Positions 1-8,603 of a stretch of DNA of 64,000 nucleotides are shown one piece after another. Under the pieces are notes generated by a model. It saw only the letters and a list, made by a program, of their open reading frames with translations, had not been told where the DNA came from and did not search any database. The stretch's first letter is position 1. The number at the start of each line of letters is the position of its first letter. Source of the DNA: Archangium sp. GTDB lineage: Bacteria > Myxococcota > Myxococcia > Myxococcales > Myxococcaceae. The stretch is taken from positions 62,001 through 126,000 of the forward strand of contig JAUXRX010000046.1 in NCBI GenBank assembly GCA_030681645.1, written 5' to 3'. The position numbers and the translations under genes are program-made.

Positions 1-1
1 G

Positions 2-220
2 GTGGCTGTCGTGTCGGCGTTCGTCGGTGGCTTCGCGACCCAGGCGCTGGCCGAGAAGCAGCCGATGATGATGAAGGCGCTCAACAACCTCGAAGACGCG
101 AAGAAGGCGCTCGAGAACGCCACGGCCGACAAGGGTGGTCACCGGGTCAAGGCGATGGCGCTGGTGAACGACGCCATCACCGAGGTGAAGGCGGGCATCG
201 ACTTCGACAACAAGAAGTAG
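2..220 (+). CDS. Small secreted helical protein, 5' end cut by window
   Basis: Only the C-terminal 72 residues are in the window. The visible start is a GTG inside a hydrophobic stretch ending in ALA before EKQPMMM, which looks like the tail of a signal peptide, so the true start is probably upstream. The mature part is a short two-helix sequence with a DKGGHR turn, typical of small periplasmic proteins made of one helical hairpin (known of such families; function not established). It faces a convergent gene ending 4 bases downstream. The function is unknown. Confidence 0.6.
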   Translation: MAVVSAFVGGFATQALAEKQPMMMKALNNLEDAKKALENATADKGGHRVKAMALVNDAITEVKAGIDFDNKK

Positions 221-223
221 GCG

Positions 224-922
224 CTACTTCTTCTTCCGGGGCGGCGGCTGCACGTCATCACGCACGTACAGCCGCACGTCCCACAGGCAGTCCTTCGCGG
301 GGGCCTCGACGACGGTGGCCTCGCCGAACCAGGTGGCGGTGGCGAGGTCGCCCTGGAGCGTCTCGAGCGCGGCCTTCGCCTTCTCGGGATCGCGCCCACA
401 CACCTCGATGCGGGACTTCGCCGTGTCGGTGTCGGAGCGCGGGCCGATCCACACCACGGTGGTGTTGCGGCCCCGGTTGCGCTCGATGAGGGCGTCTTCC
501 ACGGCGCTCATCGCCTTCAGGTTGGCGCCCTTCGAGACGATCTCCACGCCGATGCGCGGCTCGCAGCCGAGGTAGTGGCAGTAGTAGCTGCCCGAGGGGA
601 AGAACGGCGGCGGTGCGGTGCTCAGCAGCGTCATCGCGCGCGCCGCGGCCACGCCCACCTTCGCGGTGTAGTCCTTCTTCGCGTCCTTGCAGGCGGGGCC
701 TTTGCAGCCGGTCGCCTTCACCTCGATGGTGTCGCCGTTCACCATCTTCCACGAGCCGGAGACGACGGTGTCGCCCTTCGCCTTGTCCACCAGGTGGCCC
801 TCGTAGACGCCGCGGCTGCGCAGGCCGATGTACTGCTTCGCGTCACCGATCTCGGTGTTGTCGATGAAGTCGATGGGGCTGGGGAGCTGCGAGAGGGAGA
901 GCGCGATCAGGGCGGTCAACAT
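224..922 (-). CDS. Hypothetical secreted protein
   Basis: The protein has 232 residues from the ATG at 922; the open frame continues upstream, but that extension is Arg/His-rich and lies over another gene. The N-terminus MLTALIALSLSQLPSP is hydrophobic and resembles a signal peptide. The mature chain has paired cysteines (CKGPAC, CHYLGC) that suggest disulfides in an extracytoplasmic protein, and it ends in a basic PRKKK tail. No family was recognised. It is transcribed away from the lipoprotein gene that starts at 986, leaving about 60 bases for divergent promoters. Confidence 0.6.
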   Translation of the reverse strand: MLTALIALSLSQLPSPIDFIDNTEIGDAKQYIGLRSRGVYEGHLVDKAKGDTVVSGSWKMVNGDTIEVKATGCKGPACKDAKKDYTAKVGVAAARAMTLLSTAPPPFFPSGSYYCHYLGCEPRIGVEIVSKGANLKAMSAVEDALIERNRGRNTTVVWIGPRSDTDTAKSRIEVCGRDPEKAKAALETLQGDLATATWFGEATVVEAPAKDCLWDVRLYVRDDVQPPPRKKK

Positions 923-985
923 GGCGGCGCAGCCTACACCGATTTTCCGATTGCGCCGCTGGAGCGACCTTGATGGGTTGGCTCG

Positions 986-1339
986 ATGCGAAGCTCCCTG
1001 CTGCTGCTGGTGTTCCTCTCTGGATGCGCTGGCAACGTCGTGATGGTCGACGGTATCGAGATCTACGAGAAGGTCTGGGACCGCACGAAGGGGGAGCTCG
1101 CCCGCAGGGCCGCGGCCGAACTCAACTGCCGCCAGGTCGACTTCACCCTCGTTCGCCGGGAGGGCCGCGCGCCGGTGGAGGTGCTGGTGGTCGGCTGCGG
1201 CCGTCGTGGCATGTACATCAAGCCCACTGCGACTGCGGGCGGCTACCGGGTGGTGGGCAGCTGGCACCTCACCACCGTCACGACCGACTCGCAGGGCTCG
1301 GTACCGTTGCCTCCGTCTGCTCCGCCCGAGTCGATATGA
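986..1339 (+). CDS. Small lipoprotein
   Basis: The protein has 117 residues. It begins with a short basic and hydrophobic signal ending in the lipobox LSGC, so Cys14 should be lipidated and the protein membrane-anchored. The rest contains two further Cys residues (LNCRQ, VGCGRR) and no domain I recognise. Its stop overlaps the start of the next gene by ATGA, so the two are probably translated together. The start at 986 is the only ATG that gives a lipoprotein signal. Confidence 0.7.
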   Translation: MRSSLLLLVFLSGCAGNVVMVDGIEIYEKVWDRTKGELARRAAAELNCRQVDFTLVRREGRAPVEVLVVGCGRRGMYIKPTATAGGYRVVGSWHLTTVTTDSQGSVPLPPSAPPESI

Positions 1340-2004
1340 GCTCGCCTCCCGTGGAAGTGCGGCAGTGCCCGAGCTGCCAGCAGCCCACCGTGCTGATGGT
1401 GATGGAATGGAAGCACGAGTCGATGGGCATCGCGCTCAACCAGTCGACGCGCGACTACCGCTGCCAGAGCTGCGGCAAGTGGTTCATCCGCCGCTCGCGC
1501 AACGGGGTCATCTCGTTGTGGATCGTCGGCGTGCTCGGCTCGTTGGGCTGCGTGACGGGCCTGCCCTTCCTCTACCTGGCGTGGCGGCAGCACACCTTCG
1601 ACAAGCGGCTGCCCCTGGTGCCGAATGCACCCGAGCCACGGATGCGCTTTCCCGGCGGCGCCCCGAAGCGCAGTTGCGCCAAATGCGGCGGCATCGCCAA
1701 GGCGATGAACATCACCCGGCACACGCACAACGGCGTGCCCACCGGCACCGACTACGAATACGTGTGTGGCCAGTGCGGCCTGCAGTTCACGACCGAGAAC
1801 TTCCTCGGGCACGCGTTCTCCACCGCCTCGGGCCTGTTGATCGGCGGCATCGGGGCGGCGTTCTTCTTCGGCGCGAAGGCGGCGGGCTGGCGCTGGGGCG
1901 GGAGCATCGTGGCGGCCCTGCTCGCGGCCTTCCTCCTCGGCCAGGTGGTGACGCGCGTGATGAACCGCTTCAAGCACAAGCCCCTCGAGGAGCACGTGCT
2001 GTGA
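1336..2004 (+). CDS. Membrane protein with two zinc-ribbon motifs
   Basis: The protein has 222 residues. Two CxxC pairs near the N-terminus (CPSCQQ, CQSCGK) and a second set in the middle (CAKCGG, CGQCGL) look like zinc ribbons. Each ribbon is followed by a hydrophobic stretch (around 50-75 and 150-195), so the protein is probably in the inner membrane with cytoplasmic ribbons. Such ribbon-membrane proteins are often sensors or assembly factors, but no specific role can be assigned. The start overlaps the preceding lipoprotein stop (ATGA), and the stop overlaps the next start (GTGA), which indicates an operon of three genes. Confidence 0.65.
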   Translation: MSSPPVEVRQCPSCQQPTVLMVMEWKHESMGIALNQSTRDYRCQSCGKWFIRRSRNGVISLWIVGVLGSLGCVTGLPFLYLAWRQHTFDKRLPLVPNAPEPRMRFPGGAPKRSCAKCGGIAKAMNITRHTHNGVPTGTDYEYVCGQCGLQFTTENFLGHAFSTASGLLIGGIGAAFFFGAKAAGWRWGGSIVAALLAAFLLGQVVTRVMNRFKHKPLEEHVL

Positions 2005-3155
2005 CTCCCGCCGAGGTGGGCGCGTTGCTGGGTGACCTTTCGCGCGGCGACGAGGTGCTGGCGTCGATCAAGCCCGATGCGGGCCCTGCGATGGCGAAGG
2101 CGCTTCGCAAGAGCTTCAAGCGGGGCGACGAGCAGGGCAACGAGCGGCGCCTGCGCGCGGTGGTCATCATCGAGGGAGAGGGTGCGCTCGACCTGGTCCA
2201 GGCGGTGCTCGAGGACGAGGTCGTGGTCGGCGGCATCTATTCCAACCTGCGCAACGTGGCGCTGGAGCTGATGCAGACGAGGTTCAAGGGGCACCCGAAG
2301 CTCGAGAAGTCACTCTGGCGCGCGGTCGAGTTCGACGAGTACCTCGAGATCGATCGCCTCTACGAGGTGGCGGCCGCCTACGACGCGTCGCGGGCGCTGG
2401 CGGTGCTGCGGCCGCCGGCTGAACAGGGTGTGCCTGCGGCGGTGCAGTTGCTCGCGGTGCACGCGGGGCCCGAGGCGCTGAAGCTGCTCGACGCGGCGTT
2501 GGCCGGCGACCCGGTGAGGGCCTCGCAGTTCATCGAAGCGCTGGGCCCCACCGCGCTCCAACCGGATTTCGCGCGGCGCATTCTCCCCCTGGCGGACGAG
2601 CTGCCCGCGGCCGCGGAGGTGGCGAGCCGGAATGATCCAGCGCGCGCGCGCGCGACGGCGGATCAGCTCTCGTCGAAGGACGCCCGGTGGCGGGCCGCGG
2701 CGATGAAGGCGATCGCGCTGCTTCCCGCGGAGGAGATCTTCGAGCGCCTCTCGAAGTACTTCGCCGCGGTGGATCGGGCGAAGCGCGCCCAGCTCGACGC
2801 GGTGCTGTGGTCGCCGATCGCCTTCGAAGACCCGCGCTGGGTGAAGTTCCTCACCGGCCGCCTCGAGACCGAAGAGCAGAAGCCGATGCGCGGCATGCTG
2901 GTGCGCGCCCTGGGCAAGGTGGGCCCGGCGGCGACCGCGGCGATCGCGCTCGCGCCGAAGGGTGACGGGGACACCGGAGTGCTCAAGGAACTGCCGCTGG
3001 TGCTGGGGCGGCTCAAGGGCGCGCTCAGGCTCGCGGGGCGCTGGGAACAGGAACGCGCTGGCGTGCTCTCGGCCCTTCGCGACGCGGCGGCGAGCGTGAA
3101 GACGAAGAAGCACCAGAAGCTGCTCGAGCGGGCGCTGCAAGCGCTCGAGAGCTGA
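2001..3155 (+). CDS. HEAT-like repeat protein
   Basis: The protein has 384 residues and is mostly alpha-helical with repeating Ala/Leu helix pairs, for example around VAAAYDASRALAVL and PAAVQLLAVHAGPEALKLL. This matches degenerate HEAT/Armadillo-type scaffolds. No catalytic motif and no signal peptide is visible, so it is probably cytoplasmic and binds partners. The GTG start at 2001 overlaps the stop of the zinc-ribbon protein, which makes translational coupling likely. The gene's exact role is unknown. Confidence 0.65.
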   Translation: MTPAEVGALLGDLSRGDEVLASIKPDAGPAMAKALRKSFKRGDEQGNERRLRAVVIIEGEGALDLVQAVLEDEVVVGGIYSNLRNVALELMQTRFKGHPKLEKSLWRAVEFDEYLEIDRLYEVAAAYDASRALAVLRPPAEQGVPAAVQLLAVHAGPEALKLLDAALAGDPVRASQFIEALGPTALQPDFARRILPLADELPAAAEVASRNDPARARATADQLSSKDARWRAAAMKAIALLPAEEIFERLSKYFAAVDRAKRAQLDAVLWSPIAFEDPRWVKFLTGRLETEEQKPMRGMLVRALGKVGPAATAAIALAPKGDGDTGVLKELPLVLGRLKGALRLAGRWEQERAGVLSALRDAAASVKTKKHQKLLERALQALES

Positions 3156-3272
3156 TCAGCCGCGGGCTCTGAACAACCCGCGCAGTCCGCTGAGCAACGA
3201 GAGGCCCCCGAGGAGAACACGGCCCAGTCCCCACGGGGAGAGGGAGGCAAGTCTGCTACCTTCCGCGCCGCC

Positions 3273-4550
3273 ATGCGTCGCCTGATCTCCGCCGTGCTCT
3301 TCGCTTTCATCGCCTGCGGGCCGGTCGACCCGATCGATCAGCCGGGCAGTGAGATCTGCAACAACCAGCGCGACGACGACGGTGATCAGAAGGTCGACTG
3401 TGCTGATCCGACCTGTCTCGCCGATCCGGCCTGCGCCATCCCCATGGGCGGGGGCGGCGGTGGCGTCGATTTCGACGCGGGCTTCGACGCGGGCATCGAC
3501 GCAGGCATCGACGCAGGCATCGACGCAGGCATCGACGCGGGCATCGACGCGGGCATCGACGCGGGCATCGACGCGGGCATCGACGCTGGCGTCGACGCTG
3601 GCGTCGACGCGGGCTTCGACGCAGGCTTCGACGCAGGCCCGCAGCGGGAGACCAACTGCACCGACGGCAACGACAACGACCTCGACGGAAGAACCGACTG
3701 CCTCGACTCCGATTGCGTCGGCTTCGGCACCGAGGTCTGCAACGACGGCCTCGACAACACCTGCGACCACGCCATCGACTGCGGCGATCCGAAGTGCACC
3801 GGCGCCAGCGCCTGCGCCGCGCTGGTGGACGGCAAGCCCTGCCTCACCAACACCCAGTGCGCCGGCGGCAAGTGCGACACCGAGCTCGCCACCGGCTACC
3901 CCAACGGCCGCTGCACCAACCTCACCACCTGCAACCCCACCGCCCAGACCGGCTGCAACGGCGGCCTGTGCCTCGCCGGCACCACCTTCAACACCTGCGT
4001 CGAGCGCTGCACCGGCACGGGCCTGGGCGTGACGGGCCGCTGCCGCGCCGGCTACTCGTGCCGCGACGCCGACCTGATCAGCACCAACGCGAACAACTAC
4101 TGCTTCCCGCTCTGTACCACCGACACGGAATGCGCCGGAGCCGACGGCGGCTACGGCTGCAACCCGTGGAGCACCAGGTGTGGCCGCAAGGACCAGGGCC
4201 TCGCGAAGTACGGCGCCGCGTGCACCGCGAGCAGCCAGTGCGAGACCGGCCTGTGCGCCACCGGCACCAGCTGGCCCGGCGGCTACTGCGCGGGGTTCTG
4301 CCGCGGCGACCAGCCTGGCTGCGCGGCCGACGGCGCCTGCGCCTTCTTCGCGTCGTACGGCGACAACGTGGGCGGCTGCTTCGATCGCTGCACCACGCCC
4401 CCGGTCCTCGGCAACACCCAGTGCCGCAACAGCTACCAGTGCCGCGCGCGCGGCGCGGCGACCTTCTGTGCCTGCGGCGTCACCGGCGAGGTCTGCGGCG
4501 CGGGCACCGACTGCTGCTCGGGCGTCTGCAGCGGCACCAGCTGCACCTGA
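3273..4550 (+). CDS. Cys-rich surface lipoprotein with DAG-repeat linker
   Basis: The protein has 425 residues. The signal peptide ends in FIACG, a probable lipobox. An N-terminal CNNQRDDDGD-type segment, repeated after the linker as CTDGNDNDLDG and CNDGLDNTCD, matches the Asp-rich metal-binding (MopE-like) motif common in myxobacterial outer proteins. Between the copies lies a 14-unit (F/I/V)DAG linker. The C-terminal half is rich in Cys (CGRKDQG, CETGLC, CSGVCSG) and probably disulfide-stabilised. A cell-surface or outer-membrane-anchored structural or binding role is inferred. It converges on the similarly Cys-rich gene ending at 4555. Confidence 0.75.
   Translation: MRRLISAVLFAFIACGPVDPIDQPGSEICNNQRDDDGDQKVDCADPTCLADPACAIPMGGGGGGVDFDAGFDAGIDAGIDAGIDAGIDAGIDAGIDAGIDAGIDAGVDAGVDAGFDAGFDAGPQRETNCTDGNDNDLDGRTDCLDSDCVGFGTEVCNDGLDNTCDHAIDCGDPKCTGASACAALVDGKPCLTNTQCAGGKCDTELATGYPNGRCTNLTTCNPTAQTGCNGGLCLAGTTFNTCVERCTGTGLGVTGRCRAGYSCRDADLISTNANNYCFPLCTTDTECAGADGGYGCNPWSTRCGRKDQGLAKYGAACTASSQCETGLCATGTSWPGGYCAGFCRGDQPGCAADGACAFFASYGDNVGGCFDRCTTPPVLGNTQCRNSYQCRARGAATFCACGVTGEVCGAGTDCCSGVCSGTSCT
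3471..3638 (+). repeat. 12-bp coding minisatellite (14 units)
   Basis: Fourteen tandem 12-base units encode FDAG, IDAG or VDAG within the lipoprotein gene. The eight central units encode IDAG with only synonymous or few changes, the outer ones vary to FDAG and VDAG. Such arrays change length by slippage, and here they form a flexible acidic spacer between two Cys-rich domains. Confidence 0.9.
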
Positions 4551-4554
4551 AGAC

Positions 4555-5607
4555 TCACAGCGGCGAGCACACCGGCGTCGCGCAGGCGCCCTCGAGGCAG
4601 CGCAGCCCGAACTGACATTCCCTCGAGCTGGCGCACGCGCCGCCAGCTCCGAGCTCAGCGGTGCACCGGCCCCGCGGGCACGCGAAGCCCGGGTCGCAGT
4701 CGAAGAAGCTCGAGCATGCGGCGCCCTCCGTGCCGCGCCTCAGGCAGACCGGCATGGCGTCCGTGAGGTCGCAGCGCAGCCCCGCCCCACAGTCGTTCGG
4801 GTTCACGCCGCACGGCTCTCCGTACGCGAGCGCGTCGGCGCAGATCCCCCCACGGCACGAGAGGCCGAGCTGGCAGTGGCCACCCGCGCTGCTGAGGTTG
4901 CTCACGCAGGGCTCACCCCGCTTCGCCCAGCTCCGGCACGTCCCCTGGTCACAGCGAAGCCCGTGCGCGCACTCGCTGCCCGTGCACGCCTCGCCCGTGA
5001 GCGCGGCCGTGCCGCAGCTGCCCTGTCGGCACACCAGCGACGCCTGGCAGTCGGAGTTCTCGTCGCAGGGGCCTCCCGGCGGCTCGAGGTCCTGGCAGGA
5101 CACGCTGCCGTCCGCGAGAAAGTCCAGCCCCGAGGTGCCGCAGATCTCCGCGGCGCGCACCACGGTCCCCGCGCCCGCCTTCGCCGCGCAGGTGCCGGGG
5201 CAGCTCAGCGAGCGGTCGCACCACGTCTCGCCCGCGCACTCGCGGCTGGTGTGGCATGCGCCGCCCACCGTCACGGTGCCGGTGAAGACGCCTTCGCACG
5301 CCGCGCGAACGCCGCAGATGGTGGCGAGGTCATCCAGGCACTGCTTCGCCTGGAGCCCGTCATACAGGACCGAGCCGGCGTCGAGCGCCTGCTGCAGCGG
5401 CGCGTCGCAGACGGGCCAGACCACGCGCGAGTTGTTGGTGATGACCTCGCAGGCGACGTCCCGGGCCGCCACCCCGCAGGCCTGCTGCATGCGGCAGATG
5501 TACTCGTCGGTGATGGTCGAGCAGAACTGCTCGACCGGCGCGCCCGGCGTTGCAACCCCACACCCCGTCGCCAACACCGCCAACATCACCCCCGTCCGTG
5601 CGTTCAT
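4555..5607 (-). CDS. Cys-rich lipoprotein (Dickkopf-like repeats)
   Basis: The protein has 350 residues. The signal sequence ends in LATGCG, a probable lipobox, and the ATG at 5607 is preceded by GGAGGG. The mature protein starts with a helical Cys-containing domain (to about 110) followed by many short CxxxxECxxGLxC units such as GEACTGSECAHGLRC, which are common in myxobacterial surface proteins. These modules are disulfide-rich and resemble Dickkopf-type repeats. The role is probably surface binding or structure. It is convergent with the preceding Cys-rich lipoprotein, with only 4 bases between the stops. Confidence 0.7.
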   Translation of the reverse strand: MNARTGVMLAVLATGCGVATPGAPVEQFCSTITDEYICRMQQACGVAARDVACEVITNNSRVVWPVCDAPLQQALDAGSVLYDGLQAKQCLDDLATICGVRAACEGVFTGTVTVGGACHTSRECAGETWCDRSLSCPGTCAAKAGAGTVVRAAEICGTSGLDFLADGSVSCQDLEPPGGPCDENSDCQASLVCRQGSCGTAALTGEACTGSECAHGLRCDQGTCRSWAKRGEPCVSNLSSAGGHCQLGLSCRGGICADALAYGEPCGVNPNDCGAGLRCDLTDAMPVCLRRGTEGAACSSFFDCDPGFACPRGRCTAELGAGGACASSRECQFGLRCLEGACATPVCSPL

Positions 5608-5659
5608 GCGCCCTCCACGGCGCCGGCGGCGGAATATTCAAGTGTCACTTCACGCCTGC

Positions 5660-5698
5660 AAAAAAGACGGCCGGAGCACCCCCCACGGTGCTCCGGCC
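5660..5698 (-). terminator. Rho-independent terminator
   Basis: A perfect 12-bp stem (GGCCGGAGCACC at 5669-5680 paired with 5687-5698) with a 6-base loop is followed, reading on the minus strand, by GTC and a run of T (5665-5660). It lies just downstream of the gene ending at 5723 and is well placed to end its transcript. Confidence 0.85.
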
Positions 5699-5722
5699 GC
5701 CCCCCCACTCGACGAGGGCTGA

Positions 5723-7051
5723 TCAGCTCGCGAACTTCAAGAGCAGCTCGAGCAGCTGCTTCAGGTCGCGCTCGATGTCCTGCAGCGCGTCGCGCGCCAC
5801 CTTCGGGTTCTGGTCGACGCCGGTGGTCGCCTCGCCGTAGCGCTCGGCGCCCTGGAGCAGGTCCTTGATCAGGTCCTCCACCGAGAGGCGCTCGTCACCG
5901 GGGCGCCGCGGCCCTTCCACGGGCTTGCTGCCGGGGAAGTGGCGGTCGCACAGGCGCTCGTGCTGCTCGTGCCGGCAGATCTGCTGGTACTCGCAGAGCT
6001 CGCCGCGCCGGCTCGCGTTCTTCGGGTCCTTCAGCTGCCTGTCCAGGTCGCACCCGTAGTCGTTGAGCTGCTTGTCGCTCATGCCGCCCACGCGCTTCCG
6101 GCAGTCGGCCAGCTCGCCGCGGTGCCGCACGATGGCGCCCTCGCAGACCTCGGCCTTGCGGCGGCAGTTCGCCTCGCCCACCAGGTCGCCCTTCTGGCGG
6201 CAGTCGCGTTCCTGGCTGCGGCAGTCGCCGTGGCGCCGCTGCAGCTCGGCGCTGGGGCAGTGCTCCAGGTCCTTCTGGTACTTGTGCAGGTCGTCGTTGC
6301 TGATCGGCTTCGAGCGCGGCTGCTCGCAGTGGTTGATCAGCTCGAGCTTCTGCCGGGTGTTCGCGGCGAGCTGCACGTCGCGGTGATCACCCGAGGTCGC
6401 GTCGCGCAGCGTCTTGACCAGCTTCCCCTTCTCGGTGGCGAGCTCCCCCGGCGACATGCTGCGGTACTTCACGAAGTCGCCGACGTGCTCCATGAAGCCG
6501 GTCGGCCTGGTCACGCTCGCCTTCGGCAGCTGGCCCTGGAAACGATCGACCACCCGGCCGAAGGACTCCTTGTTGAGGTAGTCGAGCTTCGACTTCGCGT
6601 CGGCGGCCTTCTTCGGGTCGCGGTCGTAGCCGGTGGTGGCTTCCTGGTAGCGTTCGAGCTGGCGCGCCCGCTCGGTGCCGAGCTGGGCGTCGTTCATCGA
6701 GTGCGCCTTCTTCGCCCACGCCGGGTCGGAGTGCTTCGAGATGGCCACGCGCGCCGACTGCTCTTCCTTCACCTCGGCCAACTGCGCCTTCGCGCGCGAC
6801 ACCGCGCCCGGGTTCTTGTCACCGCCCGACGACGCGTCGGCGATCACCTTCTGCAGGCGCTTCCCCTCGGCGCCCAGGGCCTTGTCGTCCATGCCGCGCA
6901 GCTGGCCTTTGTACGAGCTGTGCGTGTCGGCGAAGAGGTCCTTCAGCGCCCGGCCCACCCCGCCCAGGGCGCCGGGGGCGACGGGCGCGGGTGAAGGGAA
7001 GCGCGGGAGGACGGGGAGCTGGACGGGCTGCTGCTGGCGGATGGTGGTCAT
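5723..7051 (-). CDS. Large charged helical protein of unknown function
   Basis: The protein has 442 residues from the ATG at 7051, which is preceded by GGAG at good spacing. It is highly hydrophilic. Two segments share an E-A-T-T-G-x-D pattern (YQEATTGYDRDPKKA, YGEATTGVDQNPKVA), and a related DATSGDHRD or DASSGGDKNP occurs twice more. This suggests four degenerate repeats, each a helical pair. A central Cys-rich stretch (CRSQERDCRQ, CRRKAEVC) lies between them. There is no signal peptide. No family was recognised. A terminator follows directly, so it is probably monocistronic. Confidence 0.6.
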   Translation of the reverse strand: MTTIRQQQPVQLPVLPRFPSPAPVAPGALGGVGRALKDLFADTHSSYKGQLRGMDDKALGAEGKRLQKVIADASSGGDKNPGAVSRAKAQLAEVKEEQSARVAISKHSDPAWAKKAHSMNDAQLGTERARQLERYQEATTGYDRDPKKAADAKSKLDYLNKESFGRVVDRFQGQLPKASVTRPTGFMEHVGDFVKYRSMSPGELATEKGKLVKTLRDATSGDHRDVQLAANTRQKLELINHCEQPRSKPISNDDLHKYQKDLEHCPSAELQRRHGDCRSQERDCRQKGDLVGEANCRRKAEVCEGAIVRHRGELADCRKRVGGMSDKQLNDYGCDLDRQLKDPKNASRRGELCEYQQICRHEQHERLCDRHFPGSKPVEGPRRPGDERLSVEDLIKDLLQGAERYGEATTGVDQNPKVARDALQDIERDLKQLLELLLKFAS

Positions 7052-7218
7052 TTGTTTTCTCCAGAGGTGCTGCGGGTTCGAGAAAATTCTCGGACCCCGG
7101 GGAAAGCGGTCGCTCGGCCGTCCGGCCCGGCGGCAAGCGCGCGAGGCGAGGTGTTCCCCCCAGAAAAGGTGTTGCCGGCCAGTCCTCACCGCGTGAGTGG
7201 TGTTGAGCAGGAGGCCAC

Positions 7219-8559
7219 ATGTGGAGCACTCCGAGGGCCACCACCCCGCGGGCTCGCCAGCCCACGCCGCGCCCGGCCCCGCGGCGGTACGTGCTCGAGC
7301 GCGTCGATCTCGGCGGGCGGCTGCACGAGCTGTCGGGGCCGTGCCGCATCGGGTCTGACGCGAGCAACGACCTCGTGGTCGACGAGGCCACCGTGTCGGC
7401 GCTGCACTGCGAGCTCGACGTGAGCGCGCGCGGCGCGTGGATTCGGGACGACGGCTCGTCGAACGGCACCGAGGTCGACGGGCTCATGGTGCGCGAGGCG
7501 GCGCTGCGCGACGGGAGCCTGATCAGGCTGGGCAACGTGAGCCTGCGGTTCCGCTGGGCCGCGGTACCGATGGTGGACTCAGCCCGCCTGGACCGTTCAC
7601 CCCGAGCGGAGTCGAGGGGCGCCCTCGGCGCACTGGTGGGCAGTTCCCCGCTGCTGCGCGACTGCCGGGCGAAGCTGTCGAGCGTCGCGCGCAGCGCTGG
7701 GCCGGTGTTGCTCGAGGGCGAGAGCGGCACGGGCAAGTCGATGGCAGCCGAGTTGCTGCACGAGCACCGCGGCCTGGCGCTCCTGCCCTTCCTGGCCGTG
7801 GAGTGTGGCGCGCTGCCCGAGGTCGATCTCGCCGGGCTCCTCTTCGGCCGCGAGCGGCCGCGGCGGCTGTCCATCTTCGAGGAGGCCGGTGCGGGCACGC
7901 TGTTGCTCGACGAGGTGAGCGCGCTCTCGCTCGAGCTGCAGGCGCGGCTGGTGCCGGTGTTCGAGCGCCGTGAGCTCAGCCGCGCGGGCTCGCCCATCGT
8001 GGTGCCGGTGCACGCGCAGCTGCTCAGCTCGTCGCGCGAGCCGCTGCGCCGCCGCGTCAACGCGGGTCAGTTTCGGGCCGAGCTCTACTTTCGCCTGGGA
8101 AACCCGGTGCGGCTGCCGGCGCTGCGCGAGCACCTCGAAGATCTCCCGGAGCTGATCGCCGCCTGGCTCTCGAGGCACGAGGTGCCGAAGGACGAGGTGG
8201 CCGCGCTGTGCTCGCGCGCCTTCGCGGCGAAGCTGGCCGAGGCGGCGTGGCCGGGGAACGTGCGGGAGCTGTTCAATCACCTCGAGCGCTGCGTGCTCCT
8301 CCATCGCGCCGCCTCGCCGCGCGAGCTGACGGCGCCCATGACTCCGACGGACCCGGGCCGTCCGTACTTCGAGGCGCGCGGAGAGGCGGTCGCGGCCTTC
8401 GAACACGACTACGCGCAGGCGCTGCTGGCGCGCTCCGGGGGAAACGTGGCGCGCGCGGCGCGGGCGGCGGGCATCGATCGCGCCTACCTGCACCGGCTGC
8501 TCCGCCGCCATGGGCTGGGCCGGCCTCCCAAAGCCGGGAGAGACGGACCCCCCCGATGA
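7219..8559 (+). CDS. FHA-AAA+ sigma-54-activator-like protein lacking GAFTGA
   Basis: The protein has 446 residues. Residues about 25-112 form an FHA domain (phosphothreonine binding: RIGSDASND, SSNGTEV). Residues about 138-370 are a sigma-54-activator AAA+ domain with Walker A GESGTGKS (167-174), Walker B TLLLDE (227-232) and WPGNVREL. A C-terminal Fis-type HTH ends the chain. Between LLFGRERP and SIFEEAGAGT the loop that should carry GAFTGA is missing (about ten residues). Established knowledge says GAFTGA contacts sigma-54, so this protein probably cannot open sigma-54 promoters normally. A dispersed repeat lies in the FHA-AAA+ linker. It could act as a repressor or partner of other activators. 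Confidence 0.85.
   Translation: MWSTPRATTPRARQPTPRPAPRRYVLERVDLGGRLHELSGPCRIGSDASNDLVVDEATVSALHCELDVSARGAWIRDDGSSNGTEVDGLMVREAALRDGSLIRLGNVSLRFRWAAVPMVDSARLDRSPRAESRGALGALVGSSPLLRDCRAKLSSVARSAGPVLLEGESGTGKSMAAELLHEHRGLALLPFLAVECGALPEVDLAGLLFGRERPRRLSIFEEAGAGTLLLDEVSALSLELQARLVPVFERRELSRAGSPIVVPVHAQLLSSSREPLRRRVNAGQFRAELYFRLGNPVRLPALREHLEDLPELIAAWLSRHEVPKDEVAALCSRAFAAKLAEAAWPGNVRELFNHLERCVLLHRAASPRELTAPMTPTDPGRPYFEARGEAVAAFEHDYAQALLARSGGNVARAARAAGIDRAYLHRLLRRHGLGRPPKAGRDGPPR
7591..7620 (+). repeat. Dispersed repeat inside a coding region
   Basis: The first 19 bases (7591-7609) match the reverse complement of 49596-49614 exactly (GACCGTTCACCCCGAGCGG). Here the element lies in frame in the linker between the FHA and AAA+ domains, encoding DRSPRAESRG. 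The second copy is intergenic. The sequence resembles the short palindromic repeats with a GTTCACCCxGAGC core that are scattered in many bacterial genomes. Confidence 0.7.
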
Positions 8560-8603
8560 CCTCGGGTATTGCGCCAGCGCTCGTGGCATGAACAAAACGA
8601 CTC

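Noticed and set aside
3228..3250. GGGGAGAGGGAGGC as a possible third BIME-like copy
   Set aside because: The match to 22880-22950 is short and covers only the purine-rich end.
3471..3638. Regular repeat array that could be read as CRISPR
   Set aside because: The unit is 12 bases with no spacers and stays in the lipoprotein reading frame.
3156..3770. Long minus-strand frame with VDAR/VDAC repeats opposite the DAG array
   Set aside because: It is the antisense of a 12-base coding repeat. The plus frame has the lipobox and Cys-rich domains, the minus frame has none.
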